A stretch of 64,000 bases of DNA from JAAUTS01 sp038250235 (lineage in GTDB: Bacteria > Verrucomicrobiota > Verrucomicrobiia > Methylacidiphilales > JAAUTS01): positions 1 to 64,000 of the forward strand of contig JBBSCO010000004.1 of the NCBI GenBank assembly GCA_038250235.1, given 5' to 3'. Below the pieces are notes generated by a model. It did no database searches and was not told the origin of the DNA. It saw nothing but the letters and a program-made list of their open reading frames with translations. Made by a program: the position numbers and the translations under genes. Shown one piece after another: positions 17,437 through 26,331 of this stretch (its first letter is position 1; each line of letters starts with the position of its first letter).

Positions 17437-17988
17437 TCAATTCATACAACCCATGTAGATCCTGGTCCTCTTGGCGTAAGCTGTTGGAGCCCATTTTTTG
17501 AAGCGTGCCGTCTGCCTGTTGGCGTCGGCCTCTAAGCTGTAGATGCCGGCCACCACGATGTAGTAGCCCTTGCGAAATCCCTCGTATCCGTCCGAGCGTT
17601 CGATGGAAAGGTATTCGGTCAGCTTATCACTGTTTGTCAGCATGGTCTCGTGTTCGCGACGGGCAACATAAACTCCGGCAAAAACCTGAACTTCAAAGTT
17701 GTCCGGATAAATGAGTCCGCGTTTTTTGTCGAAGACCCGGCCTTCCATGGAAAAGGGAATCGCTCCAGCTTTGGCTATTTTTTCCGCATCCGCTTTGGCT
17801 TCGGCAAAGCCGGGATAGGCGGATAAAATCACCACCCAGCGGCTTTCCATAAAACCAGATTCCTGGGCCTGGGCCTGGGCCGAAGGGACAAGGAAGGAAA
17901 ACAACAGGCAGAAACAAAAAAGGGTGGTTTCACGCCACGGATGCAGGGGGCGTGGAGTAGAAGAGCGGGAGTAGGTATTGGTTATCAT
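17437..17988 (-). CDS. exported SPOR-like protein of unknown function
   Basis: 183 residues from ATG 17988, which has AGGGAAAAT immediately in front; longer starts at 18006 and 18057 are possible. The signal peptide has its hydrophobic core at TLFCFCLLFSFLVPSAQA. The mature part resembles a small alpha/beta domain: WVVILSAYPGFAEAKADAEKIAKAG near the start and GYYIVVAGIYSLEADANRQ near the end. This repeat of a V-I-strand followed by an A/E-rich helix is reminiscent of SPOR domains, which bind denuded peptidoglycan. That reading is only an analogy. Confidence 0.6.
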   Translation of the reverse strand: MITNTYSRSSTPRPLHPWRETTLFCFCLLFSFLVPSAQAQAQESGFMESRWVVILSAYPGFAEAKADAEKIAKAGAIPFSMEGRVFDKKRGLIYPDNFEVQVFAGVYVARREHETMLTNSDKLTEYLSIERSDGYEGFRKGYYIVVAGIYSLEADANRQTARFKKWAPTAYAKRTRIYMGCMN

Positions 17989-18058
17989 ATTTTCCCTGGG
18001 AAGCATTCCGTTGATTTGGTGAACTGAGCGGGAGGCCACTGGATGGTCTGAATCCAAC

Positions 18059-18637
18059 TCAAGCCTGAACGAAACGGCGGCGCCAGGCGATCATCAAAAT
18101 CAGCAAAAGGCAGGCCATCCCAACAGCGGCAGGGAATAGCACCGTTGTTAAGGAATAATGTTCCAAAGCAAAAATAACGAGGGCGTTTCGAACAATAAAA
18201 ATACCGAAGAAACTTATCTTTTCTTCGTGGGGGAAAGCATAGGCTTTTCGCAGGGTGGGTCCGAAGCCCAGAATATCGACCAAGGTCAGGATGATCACGG
18301 CCCAAAGCGGATCAGAAGTCAGGAGCCAGAAGGGCAGAGCGGACAGGGAGGCGATGAAAAAGATCCAGTCGGTTCGGGTGATTGTGGTGTCGGAACGTTT
18401 GAGATAAGCAAGAAGGGCCACGATCAACGTGATGAGTCCGGACAGCCCGATAGGCCAAGCCCCGATGCCTCCTTTCCCGGCCAGTTGGGCGAAGAATACG
18501 ATGAAGGTGGTGATGCCCCAGATCACCCAGGAAAAGACATGTGGTTTGGTTTCACCGCGCTGGATGGAGCGGATGTATGGCAGGAATGCGTAGAAGGTAA
18601 GGCCTATGGCCAGGGCAGTGGCGATTTGTTGTAACAT
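18059..18637 (-). CDS. multi-pass membrane protein of unknown function
   Basis: 192 residues with about six hydrophobic segments and short loops. The motif FYAFLPYIRSIQRGETKPHVFSW near the N-terminus and a second, weaker version (LVDILGFGPTLRKAYAFPHEEK) in the C-terminal half suggest an internal duplication of a three-helix unit with a Pro in the first helix, as in PQ-loop/SWEET-type carriers. The substrate is unknown. It lies 70 bp upstream of the SPOR-like gene and may share its transcript. Confidence 0.65.
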   Translation of the reverse strand: MLQQIATALAIGLTFYAFLPYIRSIQRGETKPHVFSWVIWGITTFIVFFAQLAGKGGIGAWPIGLSGLITLIVALLAYLKRSDTTITRTDWIFFIASLSALPFWLLTSDPLWAVIILTLVDILGFGPTLRKAYAFPHEEKISFFGIFIVRNALVIFALEHYSLTTVLFPAAVGMACLLLILMIAWRRRFVQA

Positions 18638-18736
18638 GGGCGCGATCAGAAAGGTTTTAAATGGCGATTGAAATAAATTTATGCAGTAAGGAGAGAAAGG
18701 ATTCGAATCATGTTTTCTTTGAGCCGTGATTGATTC

Positions 18737-18978
18737 TCAACGTTTCCTGTCCAGTTTTTCCCGGAAATAGAAAAAGGCAACAAGGGATAATAGTGCCAAA
18801 AAGAGCAGGGCTGTTACTGGATTTGACTGCCATAGCCGTTCTAGAAAAGCCGTTATGTCCTCTCTTTTGGATGCCCTGTTCGATCTACCCGCAAAAATAA
18901 AAAAAGTGCGCCCATAATAGCCAGAGCAGCACCTCCCAACGGGCACAGAAGGAGGGCGAAAAGTGCGGAGCGCTTCAT
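18737..18978 (-). other. small membrane ORF pair joined by a T-run (possible frameshifted gene)
   Basis: ATG 18978 opens a 41-codon hydrophobic ORF (MKRSALFALLLCPLGGAAL) ending at 18853. An overlapping frame lacking its own ATG continues as KREDITAFLERLWQSN followed by a second membrane helix (TALLFLALLSLVAFFYF) and ends at 18737. Between them lies a run of seven T and then five T. One base of slippage or a sequencing error there would give one protein of about 80 residues with two membrane helices. Confidence 0.35.
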
Positions 18979-19076
18979 TTATTTAAAGGTAATTCTGGGC
19001 AGAAAGAGGCGGTTCAAGCGGAATACCGTTTGGGCTTAAAAAATATCCGAAAGCCTAAACATAGGCTTTCACCCCA

Positions 19077-22000
19077 TTACGCGCGGTGAAACGTTCGAAG
19101 ATCAAGCGTGAAAGGAAATGCTTCTGATTTCCTGAGCGGAGGAGATTGGAAGTGGCCGGGGCTGTGGCCGTGGGGGAAGAAGCGGCCCAGGCGACGCGCT
19201 TCGGCTTCGTAGGAATTGATGGGGAAGGTGTCGTAGCTCTGGCCGCCGGGGTGGGTGACGTGATAGGCGCATCCGGCGACGGTCTTGTTGTTCCAGTTGT
19301 CGAGGAGATCAAAAATGAGAGGGCTTTGCACCGGAATGGTGGGATGCAAAGCGGAAGGCGGCTGCCAGGCACGATAACGCACCCCAGCGATGTATTCGCC
19401 ATTGATGCCAGTGGGATGCAGGGGGACACGACGTCCGTTGCAGAGCATGGCGTAACGTGACCCGACCATTCCCTGGAGTTTGAGTTGGATACGTTCGACG
19501 GAGGAATCGACATAGCGCACGGCGCCTCCGGGGGCACCTTCTTCGCCCAGCACATGCCAGGGTTCAAGGGCGTGTCGCAGTTCCATCTGGATCTCGCGGT
19601 ATTGGGCAACGCCATGGCGCGGAAAGCGGAATTCGTAATGCGGGGCGAACCATTCTTCATCAAAGGGCAGGCCGGCCAGGTTGAGATCCTCGATGACATC
19701 GCGGAAATCCTGCCAGACGAAGTGCGGGAGCATGAACCGGTCGTGCAGCTCGGTGCCCCAGGGGACGAGGGGTTGGCGGTAGGGCTTTTCCCAAAACTCG
19801 GAAATGAGGGAACGCATGAGCAGTTGCTGGGTGAGGCTCATGCGCTCGTGCGGGGGCATTTCAAAGGAGCGCAATTCGAGCAGGCCTAGTCGGCCGGCCG
19901 GGCCGGAGGGATCGTAGAGTTTATCGATGCAGAATTCGGAGCGGTGAGTGTTACCGCTGACATCGGTCAGGAGATTACGGAAGATACGGTCCACCAGCCA
20001 GGGAGGAACATTGCCTTTATCGGGAATCTGGTTGAAGGCGATTTCCATTTCATAGAGAGAATCGTTACGGGCCTCGTCGATGCGGGGGGCCTGGCAGGTG
20101 GGGCCGACGAAGAGTCCCGAGAAGAGATAGGAAAGAGAGGGATGAATGAGCCAGTAATTGATCAGGCTCCGAAGGAGATCGGGACGGCGCAGGAAGGGGC
20201 TGTCAGCAGGCGTGGCGCCGCCGATAACAATGTGGTTCCCCCCGCCGGTGCCAGTGTGGCGACCGTCCACCATGAACTTTTCCGTGCCGAGGCGGCTGTT
20301 GTGCGCGTCTTCGTAGAGACCGGTGGTGATATCGACCATCTCCTTCCAGTTGTTGGCGGGATGGACGTTGACTTCTATCACACCGGGGTCAGGGGTGACT
20401 TTGATCACATTGAGACGTGGATCGGCGGGTGGGCCGTAGCCTTCCAGTATCACGGGCATATTAAGGAGGTCGGCGGTTTCTTCAACAGCACTAACCAGAT
20501 GGAGATAGTCTTCCAAATCGGTGGCGGGTGGCATGAAGACATGGAGCTTGCCGTTCCGGGGCTCGACGCAGAGGGCGGTGCGGACAATCCAAGGAGCCGA
20601 CTGGCCGACAGTGGGCCGCAGGCGGGTGGCGGCATCCGGGGAATCGGGGTCGGGTTGCTTTTCGGATTCACCGGGCAATGCCTGTTCGCGCAGTTCGCCG
20701 TGCCCGGCGCGGGAGCGTGGGTCGCGTGGATCAAAGTCGGCACGGCTGCGGGGATCAAATGAGGCACGGAGGAAAGCCTGACGATCTTTGGCCGGAGGAG
20801 AAGGAAGGGCTGGGAGTTTCTGCAGGAGATCTTTATCGTAGAGGTGCGGATAGTCCGAGGCCTTGACCCAGGGCAGAGAGTCGAGAGGGAGGCGCAGGCC
20901 CATGGGGGAATCGCCGGGCAGCAGGTAAAGGGTTTCCGGACGGAGGAACCAGGCGCCGGTGCCCCAGCCGGAGCCGAGGCGGCGGATGGGAAGAGTGTGG
21001 CCAACAACTTTGTTCAGGCCCTGTTCGAAAATTTTGGCCAGGCGATCTCGCTCTTCTTTGTCGCTGAGGTGGGACTTGATGGGATCGACGTTGGCGGGGA
21101 GACGTTTCTCCTTCCACATGTAATACCAGGCATCTTCGTAGGCGGGTAGGATATACTGATTATCCAATTCGAGGCGATTGGCCAGGACGGTGATGAATTC
21201 ATGGGAGTCCTCATGGGTGACCAGGTAGTTTTTGTTGTCCTGGGCTACGAGATCCATGTTTTCCCAGATGGGCACGCCATCTTTTCTCCAGTAGCAACCA
21301 TAGGCCCAGCGGGGAAGGGATTCGCCGGGATACCATTTGCCCTGGCCGAAATGAAGCAGGCCGCCGGGGGCAAAACGTTTACGGAGACGGCGGAGAAGCT
21401 GGTCGCTGAGGCCGCGTTTCATCGGGCCGACTGCGGTGTGGTTCCACTCGTCACCTTCGACATCGTCGATGGAGACAAAGGTGGGCTCGCCACCCATGGT
21501 CAGCCGGACGTCACCTTTTTTCAGACGCTTATCCACTTCGTCGCCCAACGTTTCGATCTTTTTCCATACTTCGTCTTCGTAGGGTTTTGTTACCCGTGGC
21601 GACTCAAAGATACGGGTCAGGGTCATTTCGAAGTCGAAAGTTGATTCGCATTCGCCCACCGTTCCGCTGATGGCGGCGGCGCTGGAAGGCTCGGGTGTGC
21701 AAGCCAAGGGGATGTGACCTTCGCCGGCGAGAAGGCCGGAGGTTGGATCCAGTCCTATCCAGCCGGCACCGGGGAGATAGGCTTCGACCCACGCGTGGAG
21801 ATCGGTAAAATCGACTTCGGCACCGGGGGGGCCGTCGAGCGCTTTTTTATCCGGCTTGAGCTGGATGAGATAACCGGAAACGAAACGGGCGGCGATGCCT
21901 TTGTGGCGCAGGGCCTGGGTCAGGAGCCAGGCGGAGTCGCGGCAGGAGCCGGATTTCAATTTCAGCGTTTCTTCCGGAGTCTGCACGCCGGGTTCCATGC

Positions 22001-22481
22001 GGATGAGATAACTGATGTCCTGTTGCAGACGTTGGTTGATGGCGACAAGATAATCGATACTGCGGACTTTTTCGTCGGAAATAGAATCGACAAACTTTTG
22101 CAGCAAAAGGCCGGCTTTTCGTTTGGCCAGGTAAGGAAGCAGTTCGCGCCGTGAAGCCTTGTCGTAGGCGAAAGGAAAATATTCCGCAGTGGATTCCACA
22201 AAAAAACCAAAGGGATTATAAACGGCCATTTCGGCCACAACCTCGACCGTGATGTCCAGCTTGCGGGCTGGTTTTGGGAAAACCAGGCGGGCCAGATAAT
22301 TACCGTGGGGATCCTGCTGCCAATTGACAAAGTGTTCCGCAGGCTCGACCTTGAGCGAGTAGCTCAGGATCGGAGTACGACAATGCGCGGCTGGTCGGAG
22401 CCGGACGGTTTGAGGTCCGATTCCGACTTCACGATCATACAGGTAGGAAGTATGATGACGTAAAGCGACATGAATAGCCAT
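19077..22481 (-). CDS. large transglutaminase-like protein with DUF2126
   Basis: 1134 residues. The N-terminal transglutaminase module shows Cys180 (GSCRDSAWLL), His229 (LHAWVEAY) and Asp245 (GLDPTSG). The long C-terminal DUF2126 region carries GEPTFVSIDDVEGDEWN, HEDSHEFITVLA, GTGGGNHIVIGG and WVDSSVE-like segments of that family, a putative amidoligase-related domain. It is the usual partner of the transglutaminase and ATP-grasp/alpha-E proteins, which here sit 6-7 kb away rather than adjacent. A second, truncated copy of its first 27 codons and upstream region is found at 25717-25850. Confidence 0.93.
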   Translation of the reverse strand: MAIHVALRHHTSYLYDREVGIGPQTVRLRPAAHCRTPILSYSLKVEPAEHFVNWQQDPHGNYLARLVFPKPARKLDITVEVVAEMAVYNPFGFFVESTAEYFPFAYDKASRRELLPYLAKRKAGLLLQKFVDSISDEKVRSIDYLVAINQRLQQDISYLIRMEPGVQTPEETLKLKSGSCRDSAWLLTQALRHKGIAARFVSGYLIQLKPDKKALDGPPGAEVDFTDLHAWVEAYLPGAGWIGLDPTSGLLAGEGHIPLACTPEPSSAAAISGTVGECESTFDFEMTLTRIFESPRVTKPYEDEVWKKIETLGDEVDKRLKKGDVRLTMGGEPTFVSIDDVEGDEWNHTAVGPMKRGLSDQLLRRLRKRFAPGGLLHFGQGKWYPGESLPRWAYGCYWRKDGVPIWENMDLVAQDNKNYLVTHEDSHEFITVLANRLELDNQYILPAYEDAWYYMWKEKRLPANVDPIKSHLSDKEERDRLAKIFEQGLNKVVGHTLPIRRLGSGWGTGAWFLRPETLYLLPGDSPMGLRLPLDSLPWVKASDYPHLYDKDLLQKLPALPSPPAKDRQAFLRASFDPRSRADFDPRDPRSRAGHGELREQALPGESEKQPDPDSPDAATRLRPTVGQSAPWIVRTALCVEPRNGKLHVFMPPATDLEDYLHLVSAVEETADLLNMPVILEGYGPPADPRLNVIKVTPDPGVIEVNVHPANNWKEMVDITTGLYEDAHNSRLGTEKFMVDGRHTGTGGGNHIVIGGATPADSPFLRRPDLLRSLINYWLIHPSLSYLFSGLFVGPTCQAPRIDEARNDSLYEMEIAFNQIPDKGNVPPWLVDRIFRNLLTDVSGNTHRSEFCIDKLYDPSGPAGRLGLLELRSFEMPPHERMSLTQQLLMRSLISEFWEKPYRQPLVPWGTELHDRFMLPHFVWQDFRDVIEDLNLAGLPFDEEWFAPHYEFRFPRHGVAQYREIQMELRHALEPWHVLGEEGAPGGAVRYVDSSVERIQLKLQGMVGSRYAMLCNGRRVPLHPTGINGEYIAGVRYRAWQPPSALHPTIPVQSPLIFDLLDNWNNKTVAGCAYHVTHPGGQSYDTFPINSYEAEARRLGRFFPHGHSPGHFQSPPLRKSEAFPFTLDLRTFHRA

Positions 22482-22535
22482 TGGACTGAATTAGCTATCA
22501 TCTTTTATGCCGTTATTTACGGTAAAAGAGGAGGT
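22402..22535 (-). repeat. direct repeat, full-length-gene copy
   Basis: The segment covers the first roughly 27 codons of the DUF2126 gene plus about 55 bp in front of it. It matches 25717-25850 at roughly 80 percent by eye, in the same orientation. The upstream part includes a hairpin TGCCGT...ACGGTA (22508-22524) that is preserved in the other copy as TGCCGT...ACGGCA. Confidence 0.75.
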
Positions 22536-22713
22536 AACCGCCCCAAACACTCCTTACTTCTTGATGTGGAATGTATTGCGAATAATTAGAAGCCCGGTTT
22601 AAGGTCGAATTTATTGGTTATTTGAGCGAAAAAACAGGTGATTTGAGCAGGATGTTCAAGATTGTGCAGAAGCATCATTGATCAGTCCGGCATTCTGTGA
22701 AGCGCCGCCCACC

Positions 22714-23709
22714 TTAATCCACTTTTTCCCAAACGCCACTTTGCGCTGAGCGGTAGGCGGCAGACATAATGGAAACACTGTCGCAAACAGAGGCGAGATC
22801 GTCCCGCAATTCCTGTTGGGGGACTTCGTTGCGGATAACGGCAACGAGGCGGTCAACGCGGGTGGGTTTGGCCGGGGCGTCTTCCACGGGAACAGCGGAC
22901 GTGCCTGGTTTACCGAAAACATAGCCGCTATCATTACGCCAGACGGAAGCCTCAGAGCCGGTTACTTCGAGCCCGCCCAAGCCACCGGTCTGGGTCCATG
23001 CGGCCTCCACCGTTCCAATAATGCCGGAAACAAATTCAAGTTGTACAATGCCGTAGTCATCGACGGCAGGATAGATCCCGGCGTGATTGCCGATTTGCGC
23101 CCAGACGCGCTTTACGGGGCCAAACAAAGTGCGCAGGGCATGAATGGCGTGGGTGCCCATGTCCATGAGAGCACCACCACCGGCCAAGTCCGGGTCGGTG
23201 AACCAGGCCAGATCCGGGTTGTCGAACCAGCGGCCATAAGCGGCGTGGTGGGCGTTGCGGAAACGGACGCGCGTGACTTTACCAAGTTTGTTATCAGCAA
23301 TTAGCCGGGCTATGGCCTGCTGGTCGCCGCCGAAGGGATTGAAGTAACCACAGAAGAGGGGGGAAGAAGAGGATTTCAACAAGGTGCGGACTTCGTGGAG
23401 ATCCTCATCGTTGGTGACGAGCGGTTTTTCGCAGAAGACGGGTTTTCCAACGGGTAAGGCCTTTTTCAATAATGCCAGGTGACGGGTGTTTTCGGCGCAG
23501 ATAATGAAGCCGTCCACCCCGGGATTGCTCAAAACCTTGGCTAGATCGGATTCAAAAGGAGCACCGGCCATTTCGGCATATTTTTTTCCGCGCCCGGGCA
23601 CGTTATCCCAGATGAACGCGACCTTACGGCCGTCGTTGGCGTCCAGGATGTTCTGAATAAATCCTTTGGTGTGGATGTGGGCGGTGGAGAGGAAGGCGAT
23701 ATTGGCCAT
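22714..23709 (-). CDS. Gfo/Idh/MocA-family NAD(P)-dependent oxidoreductase
   Basis: 331 residues. The N-terminal Rossmann half starts IAFLSTAHIHTKG instead of the usual GxGxxG, so the dinucleotide loop is atypical. The family Lys is in VFCEKPLVTND. The C-terminal half has DLAGGGALMDMGTHAIHAL, where the GGGALMD(x)GxHxxD-like motif is expected and His is catalytic. These enzymes oxidise or rearrange sugars and inositols. It follows the second oxidoreductase by 11 bp and is regulated with it, probably by the divergent AraC protein. Confidence 0.88.
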   Translation of the reverse strand: MANIAFLSTAHIHTKGFIQNILDANDGRKVAFIWDNVPGRGKKYAEMAGAPFESDLAKVLSNPGVDGFIICAENTRHLALLKKALPVGKPVFCEKPLVTNDEDLHEVRTLLKSSSSPLFCGYFNPFGGDQQAIARLIADNKLGKVTRVRFRNAHHAAYGRWFDNPDLAWFTDPDLAGGGALMDMGTHAIHALRTLFGPVKRVWAQIGNHAGIYPAVDDYGIVQLEFVSGIIGTVEAAWTQTGGLGGLEVTGSEASVWRNDSGYVFGKPGTSAVPVEDAPAKPTRVDRLVAVIRNEVPQQELRDDLASVCDSVSIMSAAYRSAQSGVWEKVD

Positions 23710-23720
23710 AGGGGTTCAGT

Positions 23721-24773
23721 TTAAAGTTTGATTTTGATTTCGCGGTTTTGTTTGGCGGATTTGTAGATGGCTTCGAGGATGGCGATGACCTTGATGGACT
23801 GGGTCCAGGGAACGGGGGAAGCCTGCTTTTTGATGATAGCTTCAGTGAAGGCGGCGATTTCCGCGTGATGGCCCTGGATGTTTTCTTTGGCGGACATGAT
23901 GGTGCCGTTGATGAAGGTGCCGTTGAGGGTGCTGGAATAGTTGAGGGAAGGCCATTGAACCCCGGACTTGGATCCAAAGAGTTGCCAACTTAAGTCTTCC
24001 TTTTCCTCCTGATGTCCGAGCCAGGCGCATTCAACCGTCATAGTGGCACCGTTGTCGAAATGGACAAAGCCGGCGGCGAAGTCCTCCACGTTCATGAGCT
24101 TGCGGTCCCACTCGCCCCACATGCCGGGAATGATGTGGGTTTTTCCGAAGTTGTTTTTGGCCGTGCCGCTGACACGGACGGGTTTGGCGTCGCCCATGAC
24201 CCAGAGGCAGTTGTCGAGGGCGTGCACGCCGATGTCCATACAGGGGCCGCCGCCGGAGAGTTTGGGGTCGAGAAAGCCGGGCGAGCAAGGTATCCAGGCG
24301 CGGCGCATGGCCCGGACACGGGCGTGATAGACATCGCCGAGAGCTCCGGTCTCAGCCCATTTTTTCACGGCTTGGGAATGGGCGAGGAAGCGCATGTGCT
24401 GGCCGGTCATGAGGACGAGTTTTTTCCGGTCGGCCAGTTTGCCCATCTGCCGGATTTCCGCAGTGGTGACAGCCAGGGGTTTTTCGCAGAGGACGTGTTG
24501 TCCGGCGTTGAGGGCGGCAAGAGTTGCTGGTGTATGAAATTTGTTAGGTGTACAGATGTCGACCGCGTCGAGATCAAGTTTGATCAGATCCCTGAAATCG
24601 GTAAAGACGTGCGGGATGCCGTGCTCGTCAGCCACGGCCTGAGCGGCGTCCTTGTTGATGTCGGCGACAGCGACCACTTCCGCCTCCTTGATTTTTTTCC
24701 AACCGGGGAGGTGGACACCTTTGGCAATACCACCTGCGCCGATCAGACCAATCTGCAATTTTCCGTTTTTCAT
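23721..24773 (-). CDS. Gfo/Idh/MocA-family NAD(P)-dependent oxidoreductase
   Basis: 350 residues. It has a canonical Rossmann motif GLIGAGGIAKG near residue 10 and VAVADIN ending the second strand. CTPNKFH and EKPLAV carry the conserved Lys. The second domain has SGGGPCMDIGVHALD with the catalytic Asp and His. The C-terminal section (WPSLNYSSTLNGTF) is of the scyllo-inositol/glucose-fructose oxidoreductase type. It is the first gene after a 69-bp divergent spacer shared with the AraC regulator, so sugar- or cyclitol-inducible expression is a fair guess. Substrate not determinable. Confidence 0.9.
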   Translation of the reverse strand: MKNGKLQIGLIGAGGIAKGVHLPGWKKIKEAEVVAVADINKDAAQAVADEHGIPHVFTDFRDLIKLDLDAVDICTPNKFHTPATLAALNAGQHVLCEKPLAVTTAEIRQMGKLADRKKLVLMTGQHMRFLAHSQAVKKWAETGALGDVYHARVRAMRRAWIPCSPGFLDPKLSGGGPCMDIGVHALDNCLWVMGDAKPVRVSGTAKNNFGKTHIIPGMWGEWDRKLMNVEDFAAGFVHFDNGATMTVECAWLGHQEEKEDLSWQLFGSKSGVQWPSLNYSSTLNGTFINGTIMSAKENIQGHHAEIAAFTEAIIKKQASPVPWTQSIKVIAILEAIYKSAKQNREIKIKL

Positions 24774-24842
24774 TCAGAAGCGAGAATAACCAATAGGGTA
24801 AAGGTGTCTTGTCTTAGGTTGACTTTTCATTACGCTGGTTTG

Positions 24843-25697
24843 ATGCGACACTTGGATTGGCGTCAATGGCCGAAAGATGACAAATGCACCTACCGGGTCT
24901 GGTGTTATCAGGGCACGGTATTAAGGGATCCGCATACGCACAACTTTCATGAGCTGTTCTGGGTGGAGTCTGGCCAGGGCTTTCATTGGATCAACGGGGA
25001 TAAACAACCGATCAAGACAGGAGATCTGATCCTGATCCGGGCGGAAGATGCTCACACCTTCGCAGCATCCGGCGGACAGTATCTTCAGTTCGTTAATGTG
25101 GCCTTCTGCACTGGAAGCTGGGAACGCCTAAAGCAGCGATATTTTTCAAAAAAAAGGTGTTATTATTCCGAAAAAATGGTGGAGAGGAGGAGCTTCCGTT
25201 TGAACCGTATGCAATTGGAAAGGATGAGTTATCTTTCGATGGATCTGCGCAACGGTGCGAGGGATGCGCTGGCGGTTGAAAGTTTTCTGGCCGGCGTGTG
25301 CTCCATGTTGGAGAATCCTGGAGATAGACATTCGACGAAAGAAGTGCCGGACTGGCTGGCCAAAGCCTGTGTCTTGATTCAGGACTTTCCGAACTTTGCC
25401 GGAGGGCCGTCGACGTTGATCCGTCTGGCCGGGAAAAGCCCGGAGCATGTGGCACGGGTCTGTCGGAAATACCTCCAGCGGCGTCCCTGTGATCTGGTGA
25501 ATGAGGCGCGGATGAATTATGCGGCGCAGGAGTTGCGGCAGACGGAGCGGGCGGTGTTGGACGTTGCTTTGGACTGCGGGATCGAGAACCTGGGGCATTT
25601 TTACAAATTATTCCGGGAACGCTACGGAGTGGCGCCAGTGGAATACAGGAGCAAAGAGCGGCATGCCAAACCGGATAGGACAGGTTGGGGAGGGTGA
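24843..25697 (+). CDS. AraC-family transcriptional regulator with cupin sensor domain
   Basis: 284 residues from ATG 24843. The N-terminal cupin fold shows HTHNFHELFWVESGQGFHWING and GDLILIRAEDAHTF, the effector-binding barrel of sugar-responsive members. The C-terminal 100 residues hold the two helix-turn-helix units: LIRLAGKSPEHVARVCRKYL and VLDVALDCGIENLGHFYKLF, followed by GVAPVEYR. It is divergent from the two Gfo/Idh genes and is their likely regulator. The duplicated DUF2126 stub starts 20 bp after its stop. Confidence 0.9.
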   Translation: MRHLDWRQWPKDDKCTYRVWCYQGTVLRDPHTHNFHELFWVESGQGFHWINGDKQPIKTGDLILIRAEDAHTFAASGGQYLQFVNVAFCTGSWERLKQRYFSKKRCYYSEKMVERRSFRLNRMQLERMSYLSMDLRNGARDALAVESFLAGVCSMLENPGDRHSTKEVPDWLAKACVLIQDFPNFAGGPSTLIRLAGKSPEHVARVCRKYLQRRPCDLVNEARMNYAAQELRQTERAVLDVALDCGIENLGHFYKLFRERYGVAPVEYRSKERHAKPDRTGWGG

Positions 25698-25716
25698 TGA
25701 ATCAGGTGGGTGGCGG

Positions 25717-25850
25717 CGGACGGTTTGGGGTTCAATTCCGGCTTCACGATCATACAGGTAATGAGTATAATGCCGTAAAGCGACATGAATAGCCATTGGA
25801 CTAAAGTAATTACCGTCTTTTATGCCGTTTTCTACGGCAAAAGACTGATA
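25717..25850 (-). pseudogene. duplicated 5' stub of the DUF2126 transglutaminase gene
   Basis: Read on the minus strand from an ATG at 25796, the first 27 codons repeat the start of the protein encoded at 22481 (MAIHVALRHYTHYLYDRE, then IEPQTVR) with a few substitutions. The match stops abruptly after about 80 bp of coding sequence. The upstream 55 bp also match, including the hairpin. The rest of the gene is absent. With the copy at 22402-22535 it brackets the two oxidoreductase genes and the AraC gene. Confidence 0.85.
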
Positions 25851-25868
25851 ATGTCCGGCATGCGCATC

Positions 25869-26150
25869 TTAATCCCTTAAATCTGTCCTGAAAGGATCGG
25901 CCCGTTGTTCGCTCCGGTAATTACCTAGAAAAATCCATCCCGCCAAGGCAGGCAGAGTGGAAAGTATCCAGTAGGTGATCATCAAATTTCCGAATATGAC
26001 CGGATCTTCGGTGCGGGTATAAACTCTGGCCGGTAGCGGGTTTCTGCTACGATATTCCGTGGCAGAGCCGGTTATTTCACGGGAAAAATTGAGTGCCATC
26101 CAGGCGAGGCTGGATAAAAAAAGGGAGTAGGCAAACAAGCGCAGCAGCAA
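25869..26150 (-). CDS. small membrane protein of unknown function
   Basis: 93 residues with two hydrophobic segments (LLRLFAYSLFLSSLAWMAL and LMITYWILSTLPALAGWIFL) separated by a polar loop. Both ends are charged. No family recognised. It lies 19 bp downstream of the transglutaminase stub, in the same direction. Confidence 0.5.
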   Translation of the reverse strand: MLLRLFAYSLFLSSLAWMALNFSREITGSATEYRSRNPLPARVYTRTEDPVIFGNLMITYWILSTLPALAGWIFLGNYRSEQRADPFRTDLRD

Positions 26151-26248
26151 CGGAGTTTATTTCGTGCAGAGGAAGAGACAACCTTCTTCCTTGCAAGAAA
26201 AAGCAGGGGAAGGGATGATTCGTGGTTCGTTTGGCGGGGACTTCATCC

Positions 26249-26297
26249 GGCGTTTCATCGAAACGCCTTACAGTAGTAGGCCGGATCGTTGATCCGG
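26249..26297. repeat. two tandem hairpins upstream of prfC
   Basis: GGCGTTTC-ATC-GAAACGCC (26249-26267) and CCGGATC-GTT-GATCCGG (26281-26297) are two perfect short-loop inverted repeats 13 bp apart, ending 34 bp before the prfC start codon. No T-run follows. They could be a regulatory leader or a palindromic repeat unit. Confidence 0.55.
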
Positions 26298-26331
26298 AAG
26301 GCTTTGGGATCTGAACCAGCGACTTAAAATC

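Noticed and set aside
24012..24842. Long 5' extension of the AraC frame over the Gfo/Idh gene
   Set aside because: The family N-terminus is at 24843, and the extension is antisense to a clear oxidoreductase gene.
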